Shown: positions 9,154 to 18,553 of the stretch, in pieces
Numbering within the stretch: the first letter of the stretch is position 1
Layout: each line of letters starts with the position of its first letter
Origin: Draconibacterium halophilum
GTDB lineage: Bacteria; Bacteroidota; Bacteroidia; Bacteroidales; Prolixibacteraceae
Reading direction: 5' to 3'
NCBI RefSeq assembly: GCF_010448835.1
Contig: NZ_CP048409.1
Span: 434,001-498,000 of the forward strand
DNA length: 64,000 bases
Translations under genes and position numbers: made by a program
The notes under the pieces: model-generated
The model's database searches: none
What the model saw: the letters and a program-made list of their open reading frames with translations, nothing else
Told to the model about the DNA's origin: nothing

Positions 9154-10518
9154 CTACTTTACAAAAACGGTTTTCACATTCACAAATTCCTTGATTCCGT
9201 GTACAGAAAGTTCACGACCAAATCCGCTGGTTTTTATTCCGCCAAATGGTAAACGCGGATCAGATTTTACAAAATCGTTAACAAAACAAGCGCCGGCTTC
9301 CAGTTCCATTTCGGCAATGTGTTCGCCTTTTTTCAGGTTGTTGGTAAACACGGCTGCTCCCAATCCAAAATCGGTGTCGTTGGCTACGTGTATCGCTTCT
9401 TGTTCATCTTTAACTTTTATTACCGATGCAACCGGACCAAAAAGCTCTTCTTCGTACACCGGCATTCCGGGTTTGATATTTTCCAGAATGGTTGGCGGAT
9501 AAAAAGCACCTTTCCGATGCGGAATTTCGCCACCAAGAATAACTTCTGCTCCTTTATTCACCGAATCAACAACCTGCTGGTGTAACTCATCGCGCAGATC
9601 TTCGCGCGCCATTGGCCCCATTGTGCTCTCCTCTTCGAACGGATCGCCAAACTGTGCCTCAGCCATTTCATTGGTAAAAAGCTCCAAAAAATGCGCATAT
9701 ACCGATTCTTCAACGATAAAACGTTTCGCACCAATACAACTTTGCCCGGCATTTAACAGACGCCCGGCAGCACATGTTTTTGCGGCCATTTCCAGGTCGG
9801 CATCTTTTAATATCAGATAAGGATCGCTGCCACCCAATTCAAGTACACACTTTTTTAACTCGGCTCCGGCAAGTGCTGCAACACTTTTTCCGGCCGGTGT
9901 ACTTCCGGTAAGGCTCACTGCTTTAATGGCTTTGTGTTTGATCACTTTTTCGACCATTGAGCTGCCAATTAAAAGGGAGCGGAATATATTCTCGGGGAAT
10001 CCGGCTTCGCGGAAAATATCTTCGATGGCCACGGCACATCCGGGAACATTGCTGGCATGTTTTAACACCGCTGTGTTACCCGCCATTAAAGTTGGAGCCG
10101 CAAAACGAAACACTTGCCAAAACGGGAAATTCCAGGGCATAACAGCCAAAATAGTTCCCAGTGGCTGGAACGAAACATATGATTTACTGGCCTGCGTTTC
10201 TATAATCTCATTTTCAAGAAAACTTTCGGCATTAACAGCATAGTATTCGCATACCCAGGCACACTTTTCAATTTCGGCAATTCCTTCACTTCTAACTTTC
10301 CCCATTTCCTGTGCCATCAGCAAAGCCAGTTCCTCTTTTTTGCTGCGTAAAATACTAGCTGCATTTTGCATCAATTGTCCGCGGTGGTGAAACGATGTAC
10401 TTCGCCAGTGATGCCAGGTTTTATCTACTGAATTTATGATTTTTTCAACACCATCTTCAGAGTGTGGTTTATAGGTTTTAACCACTTCGTTAGTAACCGG
10501 ATTAATGGATTTTAGCAT
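9154..10518 (-). CDS. NAD(P)-dependent aldehyde dehydrogenase (succinate-semialdehyde type)
   Basis: 454 residues of the aldehyde dehydrogenase superfamily. MPWNFPFWQV (about 127-136) is the cofactor/substrate loop, E227 (VLELGGSD) the general base, and C261 (NAGQSCIGAKR) the catalytic thiol; ELFGPVASV and LPFGGIKTSGFGREL follow. The closest class by motif is the SSADH/GabD-like short form common in Bacteroidota. It is convergent with the haem operon, ten bases away, and has its own start 88 bases from osmC. Natural substrate is not certain. Confidence 0.88.
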   Translation of the reverse strand: MLKSINPVTNEVVKTYKPHSEDGVEKIINSVDKTWHHWRSTSFHHRGQLMQNAASILRSKKEELALLMAQEMGKVRSEGIAEIEKCAWVCEYYAVNAESFLENEIIETQASKSYVSFQPLGTILAVMPWNFPFWQVFRFAAPTLMAGNTAVLKHASNVPGCAVAIEDIFREAGFPENIFRSLLIGSSMVEKVIKHKAIKAVSLTGSTPAGKSVAALAGAELKKCVLELGGSDPYLILKDADLEMAAKTCAAGRLLNAGQSCIGAKRFIVEESVYAHFLELFTNEMAEAQFGDPFEEESTMGPMAREDLRDELHQQVVDSVNKGAEVILGGEIPHRKGAFYPPTILENIKPGMPVYEEELFGPVASVIKVKDEQEAIHVANDTDFGLGAAVFTNNLKKGEHIAEMELEAGACFVNDFVKSDPRLPFGGIKTSGFGRELSVHGIKEFVNVKTVFVK

Positions 10519-10551
10519 AGTGAGATTCTTTTTTCTAACTATTAAAAGTAC

Positions 10552-10582
10552 AAAAAAAGCAACCTCGTTATAAGATTGCTTT
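10552..10582 (-). terminator. Intrinsic terminator after the OsmC gene
   Basis: On the reverse strand a stem AAAGCAA...TTGCTTT closes a short loop and runs into a T tract, about 25 bases past the OsmC stop. It lies between osmC and the aldehyde dehydrogenase start and separates the two transcripts. Confidence 0.6.
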
Positions 10583-10606
10583 CATATATTTTTAGGAAAA
10601 CAGAAA

Positions 10607-11023
10607 TTATTCCACAATCCTGATTTCTGTTTTCATTTCCACTGCCTCACGATAAACGGCACTAACACCACAATATTTTTCTTCCGAAAGTTTAACAGCC
10701 TTCTCCAGTTTTGCCATCGGAAGATCTTTTCCTTTAAACTGATAAACGATAGTCATTTTGTTGTAATGTATCGGATGTTCTTCGGTCAATTCTCCTTCAA
10801 CAATTACGTTAAAAGCTTCCACTTCCACTTTCATTTTTTTTAAAATCATCACCACGTCAATACCTGTACAACCAGCCAGTGCAGTCAACATTAGTTTTTT
10901 TGGACGAGGTCCTAAATCACTACCACCAACCTCTTTTGTGGCGTCAACAACCAGCTTGTGTCCGTCCATATTTGTTTCAAAAGCTAATTTGTCGGTCCAG
11001 GCCATATCTATTACATGCTTCAT
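10607..11023 (-). CDS. OsmC-family peroxiredoxin
   Basis: A 138-residue OsmC/Ohr-like thiol protein. The two family cysteines are visible: C52 in LAGCTGIDVV and C118 in EEKYCGVSAVY. These proteins reduce organic hydroperoxides through a Cys-Cys pair in the cytoplasm. The length is the usual one. A -7-like element (reverse strand, 11064-11071) precedes it. It is divergent from the Crp/Fnr regulator at 11184, a plausible controller, which is inference. Confidence 0.88.
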   Translation of the reverse strand: MKHVIDMAWTDKLAFETNMDGHKLVVDATKEVGGSDLGPRPKKLMLTALAGCTGIDVVMILKKMKVEVEAFNVIVEGELTEEHPIHYNKMTIVYQFKGKDLPMAKLEKAVKLSEEKYCGVSAVYREAVEMKTEIRIVE

Positions 11024-11063
11024 AACATCCTTATTTTAAATTGCTTTACATTAAATTTGCACA

Positions 11064-11071
11064 CAAATATA
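11064..11071 (-). promoter_or_regulatory. Bacteroidota -7 promoter element for the OsmC gene
   Basis: The reverse strand reads TATATTTG, matching TAnnTTTG, 40 bases before the OsmC ATG. The -33 position, 19 bases further, reads TTTA rather than TTTG. Confidence 0.45.
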
Positions 11072-11183
11072 CAACATCAAACTATCTATATAAATAGTTT
11101 TTCGAATAATGCAGATAATTGTATTTTTAAGGCAAAATTAAATTAAGGTTATTCAAGTATTAAACGTATAATCACATCATGAA

Positions 11184-11885
11184 ATGAGAAGCGCAATAAA
11201 AAGGCCGTCGGACGAAGAGACTAATTTGAATGGTTTTCAACTGTTTAAGAAGTTAACTGAAGATGAATTTACCCGGCTGAATTATGAAAAAACGTGTTCG
11301 CTGTATAAAAAAGGCACCATCATTTATCGCGAGGGTAGTCGGCTAACCGGTTTTTTCTGTATTACAAGAGGAATAATAAAGGTTTTTAAAACAGGAATTG
11401 ATGGCAAAGAACAAATTATTCGGTTTGCTAAAAAAGGCGAAATTATTGCTTACCGATCATTGTTGAGCCAGGAACTGGCTTGTACCACAGCGAAAGTTAT
11501 CGATGAAGCCGCCTTGTGTCATATTCCATATCAAACATTGTTGTATCTCATTCAGAACAACTGGCAGTTTTCGCATCACATGCTGCAAATTGTTTGTCGC
11601 GAATTGCGCGAAGCCAACGATTACATTACCGATATTGCGCAAAAAACAGTTCGCGAACGACTTGCAGAAGTGCTTCTTTTATTAAAAGAAAATTTTGAAC
11701 TCGATAACCAAAATACACTCCAGATATCGTTAACACGCGAAGAACTGGCCAATATGGTAGGTACCGCAACCGAATCGGTAATTCGTTTATTATCAGAATT
11801 TAAGAACGACAAACTAATTGAATTGCAGGGACGCAAAATTAAATTTTTAGATATTCCTGCGCTAAACAGAGTGGCTAATTTATAG
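11184..11885 (+). CDS. Crp/Fnr-family transcription regulator
   Basis: 233 residues. An N-terminal cNMP-binding-type beta-roll (about 20-140; KGTIIYREGS, GFFCITRGIIKVF) is joined by a long helix to a C-terminal winged HTH (about 165-225; LTREELANMVGTATESVIRLL), the Crp signature. No N-terminal cysteine cluster of FNR type is seen, so it is not obviously an oxygen-sensing Fe-S protein. It faces away from osmC and is followed by a clear terminator, so it is probably monocistronic. Confidence 0.88.
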   Translation: MRSAIKRPSDEETNLNGFQLFKKLTEDEFTRLNYEKTCSLYKKGTIIYREGSRLTGFFCITRGIIKVFKTGIDGKEQIIRFAKKGEIIAYRSLLSQELACTTAKVIDEAALCHIPYQTLLYLIQNNWQFSHHMLQIVCRELREANDYITDIAQKTVRERLAEVLLLLKENFELDNQNTLQISLTREELANMVGTATESVIRLLSEFKNDKLIELQGRKIKFLDIPALNRVANL

Positions 11886-11905
11886 GCTTACTACATATTT
11901 TTAGA

Positions 11906-11929
11906 AACCGGCTGATGGCCGGTTTTTTT
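11906..11929 (+). terminator. Intrinsic terminator after the Crp/Fnr gene
   Basis: A perfect 7-bp stem AACCGGC/GCCGGTT with a 5-base loop is followed by seven T, starting 21 bases after the stop at 11885. Confidence 0.85.
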
Positions 11930-11975
11930 GTATCACTAATTCCGTATTTTCAACTAAAATTAATACTTCAACATA

Positions 11976-12323
11976 ATGAAACTATTTGGTATTCATCTTA
12001 ACAGACGCACATTTATTCGGTGGAAAATTTATGTCGACCGTGCCCGCATGTACATTGGTTACATTAGTTTTATAATGATTGCTTTTATGTTTTTAAACGA
12101 TTTTAAAGACGAAACTATCCGTACTTTTCTGGACGAAAACAAACTGATTACATATCCGGTTATGATGGTTTTGTTTATGGTATTTTCATTGATTCTCGGT
12201 AGGTTGGATACAAAACTGGGCCTGCGTAAAGAAGAAATGCGCAATGCGGCCAGCGAAAACCCGGTTACTATGGAAATCCTTCAAAATATTAAGGAGATAA
12301 AGAAAAAGATGAATGATGAATGA
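11976..12323 (+). CDS. Small two-helix membrane protein of unknown function
   Basis: 115 residues with two hydrophobic helices (about 27-42, YIGYISFIMIAFMFL, and 60-76, MVLFMVFSLILG) and a charged C-terminal tail (LQNIKEIKKKMNDE). It has its own upstream gap after the terminator at 11906 and is convergent with the EnvC-like gene. No family recognised; coding character is supported by start, length and clean membrane pattern. Confidence 0.65.
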   Translation: MKLFGIHLNRRTFIRWKIYVDRARMYIGYISFIMIAFMFLNDFKDETIRTFLDENKLITYPVMMVLFMVFSLILGRLDTKLGLRKEEMRNAASENPVTMEILQNIKEIKKKMNDE

Positions 12324-12440
12324 TGAGTATAGAATTTCGATTAACGATTTTCGATGGAGGAGTTCGTGAGCGCTAAACAGTTTTGTTTGGACTTACTTCT
12401 TAAATCAAAATTCGTTAATCATCATTTTAAAATCAGTTTT

Positions 12441-13643
12441 TTAACGGCCAATCCAATCCTCGGGATCGAGTTTCGTGCTTTCTTTCCATATCTGAAATTT
12501 CAGAATCGACTTATTCCCGTCTTTTGTATCGGTATAAACCGTTCCGATGGCTTGTTTTGTCGATACTTTATCGCCTTTTTTCACCACCACTTCGCGGAGA
12601 TTTGAATAGACACTCAGGTAAATCCCGTGACGGATAATAACGGCGGTATTACCACCCGAAATACCAAACACCCGGCTAACTTCGCCGTTAAAAACAGCAC
12701 GTACTTCTGCGCCGGTATCGCTTGCAATGTTTATCCCGTTATTCTGCACCTGCACGTTGCTTAAAACCGGATGGCGGTGTACACCAAAATGCTCCACAAT
12801 CACTCCTCTTTCGAGCGGCCAGGGCAAACGACTTTTGTTTTGTTCGAAATTATCACCAATAAGTTGCTGCTCGGGTGTTAAGGCAAAACCCGAACCACCG
12901 GCTGCCCGGTTTTTACGTGCTTCCTCTTCAATTATTGCCTGAATTTCGCGTTCCAGTTGCCGCTCAACTTTTCGTTGTTGTTGCAAGGTTTTTTGCAAAG
13001 TGTTTTTTTGATCTTGTAACTTTTGAAGCTCACCACTTTGTGTTTTTCTTTCCTGGTTTAACGCTAACATTTCTTTTTCGGTCTGGTTTATCAGCGTTTG
13101 TTTCTCGGCTTTTTGCTGTTCCAGTTTTTGTACACTCCCATCGAGTACTTCCTGCACAGCATCGATCATTTGAGCCTGATTTTCGCGATAACTTTTATAC
13201 CTTCTGAAATACAGCATACGACGATACGCCTGGTTCACATTTTCGGCCGACAATAAAAACAACACTTCATCATACGAGTTTAGGTTTTTATAGGCCATCC
13301 GAATCATTTCCGCATATTCGTCCATTAATTGCTGAACATCGTTTTTAAGCAATTCTATAGCCAAATCGTTATTGGCAATACATTGCTCGTAAATTCCAAT
13401 TTCGTGGTTTATATTCGAGATAAGCGTGTTTCTGGACTTAATTTTTGACGTTATTAGCCGCAATTTACTCAGCGATGACTTTTCATACCTCTGCGTTTCA
13501 TTGAGCAAACTTGTGGTGTATTCGATTTCCTTTTCAGCCTTTGCCTTTTGCTTTTGCAACTCATCGATAGATTGTGCAAAAACAGAACAACTCAACAAGC
13601 CAATTGCCAGTGTGACGAATAGTAGTTTTATTCGTAAAATCAT
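12441..13643 (-). CDS. EnvC-like protein with degenerate LytM (M23) domain
   Basis: 400 residues from ATG 13643 (an upstream in-frame start at 13682 would put 13 residues ahead of the signal peptide). Signal peptide, residues about 1-24 (LSCSVFAQ), then a long coiled coil (about 25-245), then a LytM domain (about 280-400). The zinc ligands are not conserved: the first motif reads NNGINI where H-x-GID is expected, and the second LKFQIW instead of LHFEIR. The protein is therefore likely a non-catalytic activator of a cell-wall amidase, as E. coli EnvC is. It ends the dut-TPR-DUF4292 cluster. Confidence 0.88.
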   Translation of the reverse strand: MILRIKLLFVTLAIGLLSCSVFAQSIDELQKQKAKAEKEIEYTTSLLNETQRYEKSSLSKLRLITSKIKSRNTLISNINHEIGIYEQCIANNDLAIELLKNDVQQLMDEYAEMIRMAYKNLNSYDEVLFLLSAENVNQAYRRMLYFRRYKSYRENQAQMIDAVQEVLDGSVQKLEQQKAEKQTLINQTEKEMLALNQERKTQSGELQKLQDQKNTLQKTLQQQRKVERQLEREIQAIIEEEARKNRAAGGSGFALTPEQQLIGDNFEQNKSRLPWPLERGVIVEHFGVHRHPVLSNVQVQNNGINIASDTGAEVRAVFNGEVSRVFGISGGNTAVIIRHGIYLSVYSNLREVVVKKGDKVSTKQAIGTVYTDTKDGNKSILKFQIWKESTKLDPEDWIGR

Positions 13644-13788
13644 GCTTACGAATGTATTGATTTCGGATTTAACCTGGTTCAACTTTAAAATATTTTCACA
13701 GAAAGTTATAATTGCGTCAGATTTGTATTTTAAAGATGGTACGAGAAGGACTTTCCTTTAGGGCTTTGCTCTTTTTGCCATACGGCTA

Positions 13789-14664
13789 TTAGTTTACACG
13801 AATCTCTTCGTATTTTTGCGGAATTTTAATGTTGAAAGAAGTGATTTTATCTGTTGAAAATCCATTCATTCTTATCTTCATTTCTATCTCTTCTTCAGGA
13901 GAATGAAAGTTCATTTCTATGCTTCCCGGATACGCTTTATTTTCTACTTCAGTAAAATCATCGAAAAGCAATTTCATATTCCGTTTGTTTGTTTTATCGC
14001 TGATAGACAATCGCTTGAGGGCAAAATTATCAGGATTAAAAAACATTTTTTGAACAATCAGCGCCTGATCGTCAAGTCGCCTTAATCTGCGTTCTGCCTT
14101 GTTTTCCTTCTCCTCCATTTTCTCGATTTTTCTCGATTTTTCAGATTGCAACACATACAAGTTGTCTTCAATAAACGAATCGAAAGTTCTGTAATCCTTG
14201 TTCTTCGGATCGTTTCGGTACGAGAAAGCATTGTTTGAAATAATGCTTTGTATGGTAGCAAAATCAAGGTCGATATGCAAAAAACTGCTGAGGTACGAAT
14301 AATCGTCGACAAAATAATTGCGGTCGATGTAATTCACGTATTTCACGCTGTCGGGAGTTAGCAAAACACGACCAACGGGAATATTCAGTTTACTGATCGA
14401 CACCAGAATGCGGTCGTCTTTTTTCGCTTTCAGATTGATTTTAAAAGTTGCTTTCGACTGGCTGCTGGAAAAATTGCAGTTAACACGTTTTATGGTAAGG
14501 TAATCGTAATCAAATGAATTTTGCTCAACCCGTTTCAACAATTTATTGGTGCTGATCGGCCGCGCTTCAACCAAGGCTAATTCAGATGGTGTTTTACATG
14601 AAGAAACAGCTATTAGCACGGCTGCAAAAAACAGCGAAACCCTGAAATACTTTAGAAACTCCAT
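13789..14664 (-). CDS. DUF4292 lipoprotein
   Basis: 291 residues with a lipoprotein signal (AVSSCKTPSEL, Cys about 23). The body resembles the DUF4292 family of Bacteroidota, beta-rich periplasmic lipoproteins of LolA/LolB-like fold whose role is not established. It starts 3 bases after the TPR protein stop and is followed by the EnvC-like gene, an arrangement seen in many Bacteroidota. A role in envelope assembly is inferred from position only. Confidence 0.8.
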   Translation of the reverse strand: MEFLKYFRVSLFFAAVLIAVSSCKTPSELALVEARPISTNKLLKRVEQNSFDYDYLTIKRVNCNFSSSQSKATFKINLKAKKDDRILVSISKLNIPVGRVLLTPDSVKYVNYIDRNYFVDDYSYLSSFLHIDLDFATIQSIISNNAFSYRNDPKNKDYRTFDSFIEDNLYVLQSEKSRKIEKMEEKENKAERRLRRLDDQALIVQKMFFNPDNFALKRLSISDKTNKRNMKLLFDDFTEVENKAYPGSIEMNFHSPEEEIEMKIRMNGFSTDKITSFNIKIPQKYEEIRVN

Positions 14665-14667
14665 CCC

Positions 14668-16431
14668 CTACTCTTCAATATATTTTTGTTCCTCAATTTT
14701 ACGGTCTAAGGTTACCGACTCGCTACCACTATCTTTCGCCTTTTTCCAGTACTTTAAAGCCTCTTCAACTTTGCCTGTTTTGTACAAAATATCGCCATAG
14801 TGTTCCAGCAAAGTATCGCTTTCTTCATCGCTGTTTTTCATGGCCGAATCCATATAAAACTTCGCCAGGGTGTATTCGCCTTTTTTAAACAACACCCAGG
14901 CATGTGTATCGAGGTAAGTTGCATTATCAGGAAACCGCTCGATCACTTTACCGCTCATACGTTCAGCTTTATCCAGCTCAACACCGTCAACCGATAAATA
15001 GTAGGCGTAATTGTTTAGCGTAAGGTAGTTTTCAGGATCAACCTGAACAGCTTTATCAAATATCTTGAATGCCTCGGTTTTGTTTCCATTTTTATAAACG
15101 GCCTCGCCTTTTAGCATTAAGAAATTAGCTTGCAATTGCGGATTGTCAATCACATAATCCATTCCCTCTTCGCTGAGTTCAATAGTTTCGTCAAATTTTT
15201 CTAACTGCACACAGGCAATTGCTTTGAAGAAATAACCCTGCGGCTGGTTCGGGAATAATTCGATGATCTTTCCTGTATGTTCGTACAGTTTATCCCATTG
15301 CTGTAAATCGTTGTCGATGTACATTATCCGTTCCCAAACCATATAATCGTTTGGTTCTATCTCAACGGCTTTCAACAAAGCTTCGCGTCCTTCGGCCAGT
15401 TTATTTTCTTTCAGAAGCGATTCGGCATGGATGGTGTGTACTAATGATTCATCGGGATGTTTTTCAAGCAAAATAGCGATCAATTCTCCACGCTGTTTTT
15501 CGTTAAGATGCGACTGTGCCGGATTTGCCGTTAACATCATGTACAGTTGCATTTTTGTTTGAATATCAACTGCATCGCTTGAAAAACCGGCTTTTGTTTC
15601 TTCGAACGACTTTTCCACCTCACCATTTTCAAGGTAATAATTGGCCATCGAAAAGTGAACAAAACCATTTTCCGGATCCATTTCCTGGATCTTTTTATAG
15701 TTTTTCAGCGCACTTGCTGAATCGCCCTGGCTCTGATACAAATCGGCCAGCAAACCGTAGTATTTTGCTTCGTTTGGATTGTTTTCAATCAGTTTATTGA
15801 TTTCTTCAAACGCTTTGTCAATCTGTCCTTTTGAAACAAATATCTGCTGTTTAGCTACCGATATCTGCTCGTTAACGCCGGTTTCTTTTTCCATGCGGTT
15901 GTAGGCAGAAATGGCTTCTTCAAAACGTTGTGCATTGGCCAGCAGTGCAGCATTCATGTAAATGTATTCCAGATTTTCCGGCTCCTTTTCTACCAATTCG
16001 GCATAAATATCGGCTGCTTCGGAATACTTTCGGGTTTGCTGATAGATTTGTGCCAGCAATAGTTTGTACCATTTGTTATCAGGATTTAAACTGATTGCTT
16101 TTTCCAGCAACAATGAAGCACTGGTAAAATCGTTATTTGCGGCATGAATATTTGCCAGTTCGAACATAGCTGCCGACGAGTTTGGATCGATCTCCAAACA
16201 ACTCGATAACAACTGAATAGCTTTTTGTGCATTGCCAAACATTTTTTGTTTTAGCGCCTCAACAAAAAGGTATTCGAATTCCTTCTGCTTTTGCTCAACT
16301 AATTCGGTAGTGGGCGTATTTATTGCAGCCTTTGCCACTTCCTGTTCGGTGACCTGTTTTGGTCCTGAACAAGACAGTAAAGTGATCGAAAAAGCTGCAA
16401 TACCTATTCCTTTTATAAAAATTCTCTTCAT
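14668..16431 (-). CDS. TPR-repeat lipoprotein
   Basis: 587 residues from ATG 16431; an upstream in-frame start (16461) would overlap dut and bury the signal peptide. The lipobox ITLLSCSG puts the lipidated Cys near residue 20. At least ten tetratricopeptide repeats follow (for example NSSAAMFELANIHAANNDF and NEAKYYGLLADLYQSQGD). The protein is a periplasmic scaffold of unknown partner. It begins one base after the dut stop. Confidence 0.88.
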   Translation of the reverse strand: MKRIFIKGIGIAAFSITLLSCSGPKQVTEQEVAKAAINTPTTELVEQKQKEFEYLFVEALKQKMFGNAQKAIQLLSSCLEIDPNSSAAMFELANIHAANNDFTSASLLLEKAISLNPDNKWYKLLLAQIYQQTRKYSEAADIYAELVEKEPENLEYIYMNAALLANAQRFEEAISAYNRMEKETGVNEQISVAKQQIFVSKGQIDKAFEEINKLIENNPNEAKYYGLLADLYQSQGDSASALKNYKKIQEMDPENGFVHFSMANYYLENGEVEKSFEETKAGFSSDAVDIQTKMQLYMMLTANPAQSHLNEKQRGELIAILLEKHPDESLVHTIHAESLLKENKLAEGREALLKAVEIEPNDYMVWERIMYIDNDLQQWDKLYEHTGKIIELFPNQPQGYFFKAIACVQLEKFDETIELSEEGMDYVIDNPQLQANFLMLKGEAVYKNGNKTEAFKIFDKAVQVDPENYLTLNNYAYYLSVDGVELDKAERMSGKVIERFPDNATYLDTHAWVLFKKGEYTLAKFYMDSAMKNSDEESDTLLEHYGDILYKTGKVEEALKYWKKAKDSGSESVTLDRKIEEQKYIEE

Positions 16432-16432
16432 G

Positions 16433-16870
16433 TTAATGTTTTCCGGTGTGGCCAAAACCACCTGCTCCTCTTTCTGTTTCTTCCAGCACTTCTACCAAAT
16501 CCCAACCCACTGTTTCGTGTGCGGCAATAACCATTTGGCAAATGCGTTCTCCATTCTCTATAACAAAATCTTCTTGCGACAGGTTGATGAGAATAACGCC
16601 AATTTCTCCGCGATAATCGGCATCAATGGTTCCGGGAGTATTTAAAACCGTAATTCCTTTTTTCAAAGCCAAACCACTTCTCGGACGAACCTGAGCTTCG
16701 TAGCCCTGTGGCAATTCAATGAATAAACCGGTTGGTACCAATTTCCGCTCAAGCGGTTTTAACACCACGGGTTCATTAAGATTTGCGCGTAAGTCCATTC
16801 CGGCCGAAAATACTGTGCTGTAGGCCGGTAGTTCATTCTTTGATTTATTAACGATTTTAACCTGCATCAA
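16433..16870 (-). CDS. dut: dUTP diphosphatase
   Basis: 145 residues, the usual length of trimeric dUTPase, which hydrolyses dUTP to dUMP and keeps uracil out of DNA. Motifs in order: SAGMDLRA (1), RPRSGLALKKG (2), GTIDADYRGEIGVILIN (3), GERICQMVI (4) and the C-terminal GAGGFGHTGKH (5). It heads a four-gene reverse-strand cluster with the TPR lipoprotein, DUF4292 and EnvC-like proteins. Confidence 0.96.
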   Translation of the reverse strand: MMQVKIVNKSKNELPAYSTVFSAGMDLRANLNEPVVLKPLERKLVPTGLFIELPQGYEAQVRPRSGLALKKGITVLNTPGTIDADYRGEIGVILINLSQEDFVIENGERICQMVIAAHETVGWDLVEVLEETERGAGGFGHTGKH

Positions 16871-16976
16871 TCTGTTTTTTTTAAAGAACGGCTAAGATAG
16901 ATAAATAATGCGTCCGTTCAGTAGGTTTAACAAGATTTATGATTGTGTTTGAATGAATCAACTAATTGTATAACAA

Positions 16977-18104
16977 TTATATAATAATGAGGTCGGCCAT
17001 AATCTCGTCGGAAACAAAAAGCCCTTTTCGGGTTAATGTAATGGTGTTGTTGTTGATAAGAAGAACACCTGTATCTTTATATTTCGCTAACTGACTGGAA
17101 AAGTAGCGCTCTTTTTCGTTGCCAAAACGTTGTTTTAAATCCTTTTGCGACACTCCCCATTTTGTTCGTATACGGGTTAAAATGTACTCGTTGTACCGAT
17201 CATTTTCGCTTAGTTTTTCTTCCTCGAAATATGGCTGATTATTTGCCTGCGCTTTTATGTAGGCTTCAACACTTGAGTCGTTCCAGCGCCGCGAAACACC
17301 ATCGAACGAATGCGCCGACGGTCCCAGTCCCAGGTATTTATCACCCATCCAGTAAGCTGTGTTGTGACGGGAATACAATTGGTCTTTTGCCAAATTTGAA
17401 ATCTCGTAATGTTCGAAACCATTAGCCAGCGACAGATCTACCAGCGTGTTAAACTGATCAACACTTTCTGCTTCTTTCAACTCCTTTAATGTGCCTTTTT
17501 TTAGCCAGGTGTAAAAAGCGGTTCCTTCGTGATAAGTTAAATGATAAGCCGACAAGTGTTTTACCGGGAGATTGAAAAGCTGATTCAGACTTTCTTCCCA
17601 CTCTTTTGGTGTTAAATCGGGGAGGCCGTAAATCAAATCGGCACTTAAATTCGAAAAGCCGGTTTTTGCTGCAATTTCAATGGCTTCAACAGCCTGAGTT
17701 GCATTGTGCCGGCGGTTCATTTTCTTTAAATGCCGGTTTTGAAAGGCCTGAATTCCTATACTCAAACGGTTTATTCCAACCTGTTTTATCGCTATAAGGT
17801 AATCATTACTCAGGTCATCAGGATTGGCTTCAAAGGTAATTTCAGCATCGGAATCAACGTTGAATTCAGCATTCAGCACAGCTAGTATTTCGTCAATTTC
17901 CTTTGCTGATAACACCGATGGGGTACCACCACCAAAATATATGGTTTCAATCGTTTCCTCGTTCAGGTAGTTTTTGCGTACTTTAGCCTCGATTTTCAGG
18001 GCACTGATAAAATCGGATTGCAATGAAGTATTTACCGTTTTGTAGAAATCGCAGTAATAACATTTCTGACGACAAAACGGAATATGAATGTAAATACCTG
18101 CCAT
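16977..18104 (-). CDS. hemW: Radical-SAM haem chaperone HemW
   Basis: 375 residues. The cluster cysteines C11, C15 and C18 (FCRQKCYYCDFY) lack the fourth Cys found in the hemN at 5109, which is the usual distinction of HemW, a haem-delivery chaperone, from the oxidase. FGGGTPSVL and the HemN-type C-terminal domain are present. It stands alone between dut and a divergent VanZ gene. Confidence 0.93.
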   Translation of the reverse strand: MAGIYIHIPFCRQKCYYCDFYKTVNTSLQSDFISALKIEAKVRKNYLNEETIETIYFGGGTPSVLSAKEIDEILAVLNAEFNVDSDAEITFEANPDDLSNDYLIAIKQVGINRLSIGIQAFQNRHLKKMNRRHNATQAVEAIEIAAKTGFSNLSADLIYGLPDLTPKEWEESLNQLFNLPVKHLSAYHLTYHEGTAFYTWLKKGTLKELKEAESVDQFNTLVDLSLANGFEHYEISNLAKDQLYSRHNTAYWMGDKYLGLGPSAHSFDGVSRRWNDSSVEAYIKAQANNQPYFEEEKLSENDRYNEYILTRIRTKWGVSQKDLKQRFGNEKERYFSSQLAKYKDTGVLLINNNTITLTRKGLFVSDEIMADLIII

Positions 18105-18147
18105 GATGAAGCCTGAAATTTTTATACTGAATTAAACAATTTTTAGA

Positions 18148-18525
18148 ATGAAAATAGCACCCTACTGGAGACTTGCAATTTGGTTACTAATAATGACTTA
18201 CCTGCTTTTTATACCTGCCAGTCAATTACCGACAAAACCATTTATACAAATTCCGAATTTTGATAAACTGGTTCATTTCGGGATGTTTTTTATCCTTTGC
18301 ATGCTAACCTTCAGGCCGGTAAAACAATTCACCCCTAACTTTTATTTTTGGACACCGTTACTGACATTTGCTGCAGCAATTTTGCTTGAATTCATTCAGC
18401 AAAAAATATCGCCAAGCCGCCACAGCGATGTGTACGACCTTTGGGCCAATGCTGCCGGTTTATCGTTTGCCACCTTTTTTTATGCACTTTTTGTCCATAA
18501 AAAATGGCTTGAACGCATTTTCTAA
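18148..18525 (+). CDS. VanZ-family membrane protein
   Basis: 125 residues with about four hydrophobic helices. The family motif around DKLVHFGMFFILC (about 40-52) and the C-terminal PSRHSDVYDLWANAAG (about 92-107) identify VanZ-like proteins. Function of stand-alone members is unknown. It is divergent from hemW with a 43-base gap. Confidence 0.85.
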   Translation: MKIAPYWRLAIWLLIMTYLLFIPASQLPTKPFIQIPNFDKLVHFGMFFILCMLTFRPVKQFTPNFYFWTPLLTFAAAILLEFIQQKISPSRHSDVYDLWANAAGLSFATFFYALFVHKKWLERIF

Positions 18526-18553
18526 TCTCCCGTAATCAGAAAGTTTACAATAC

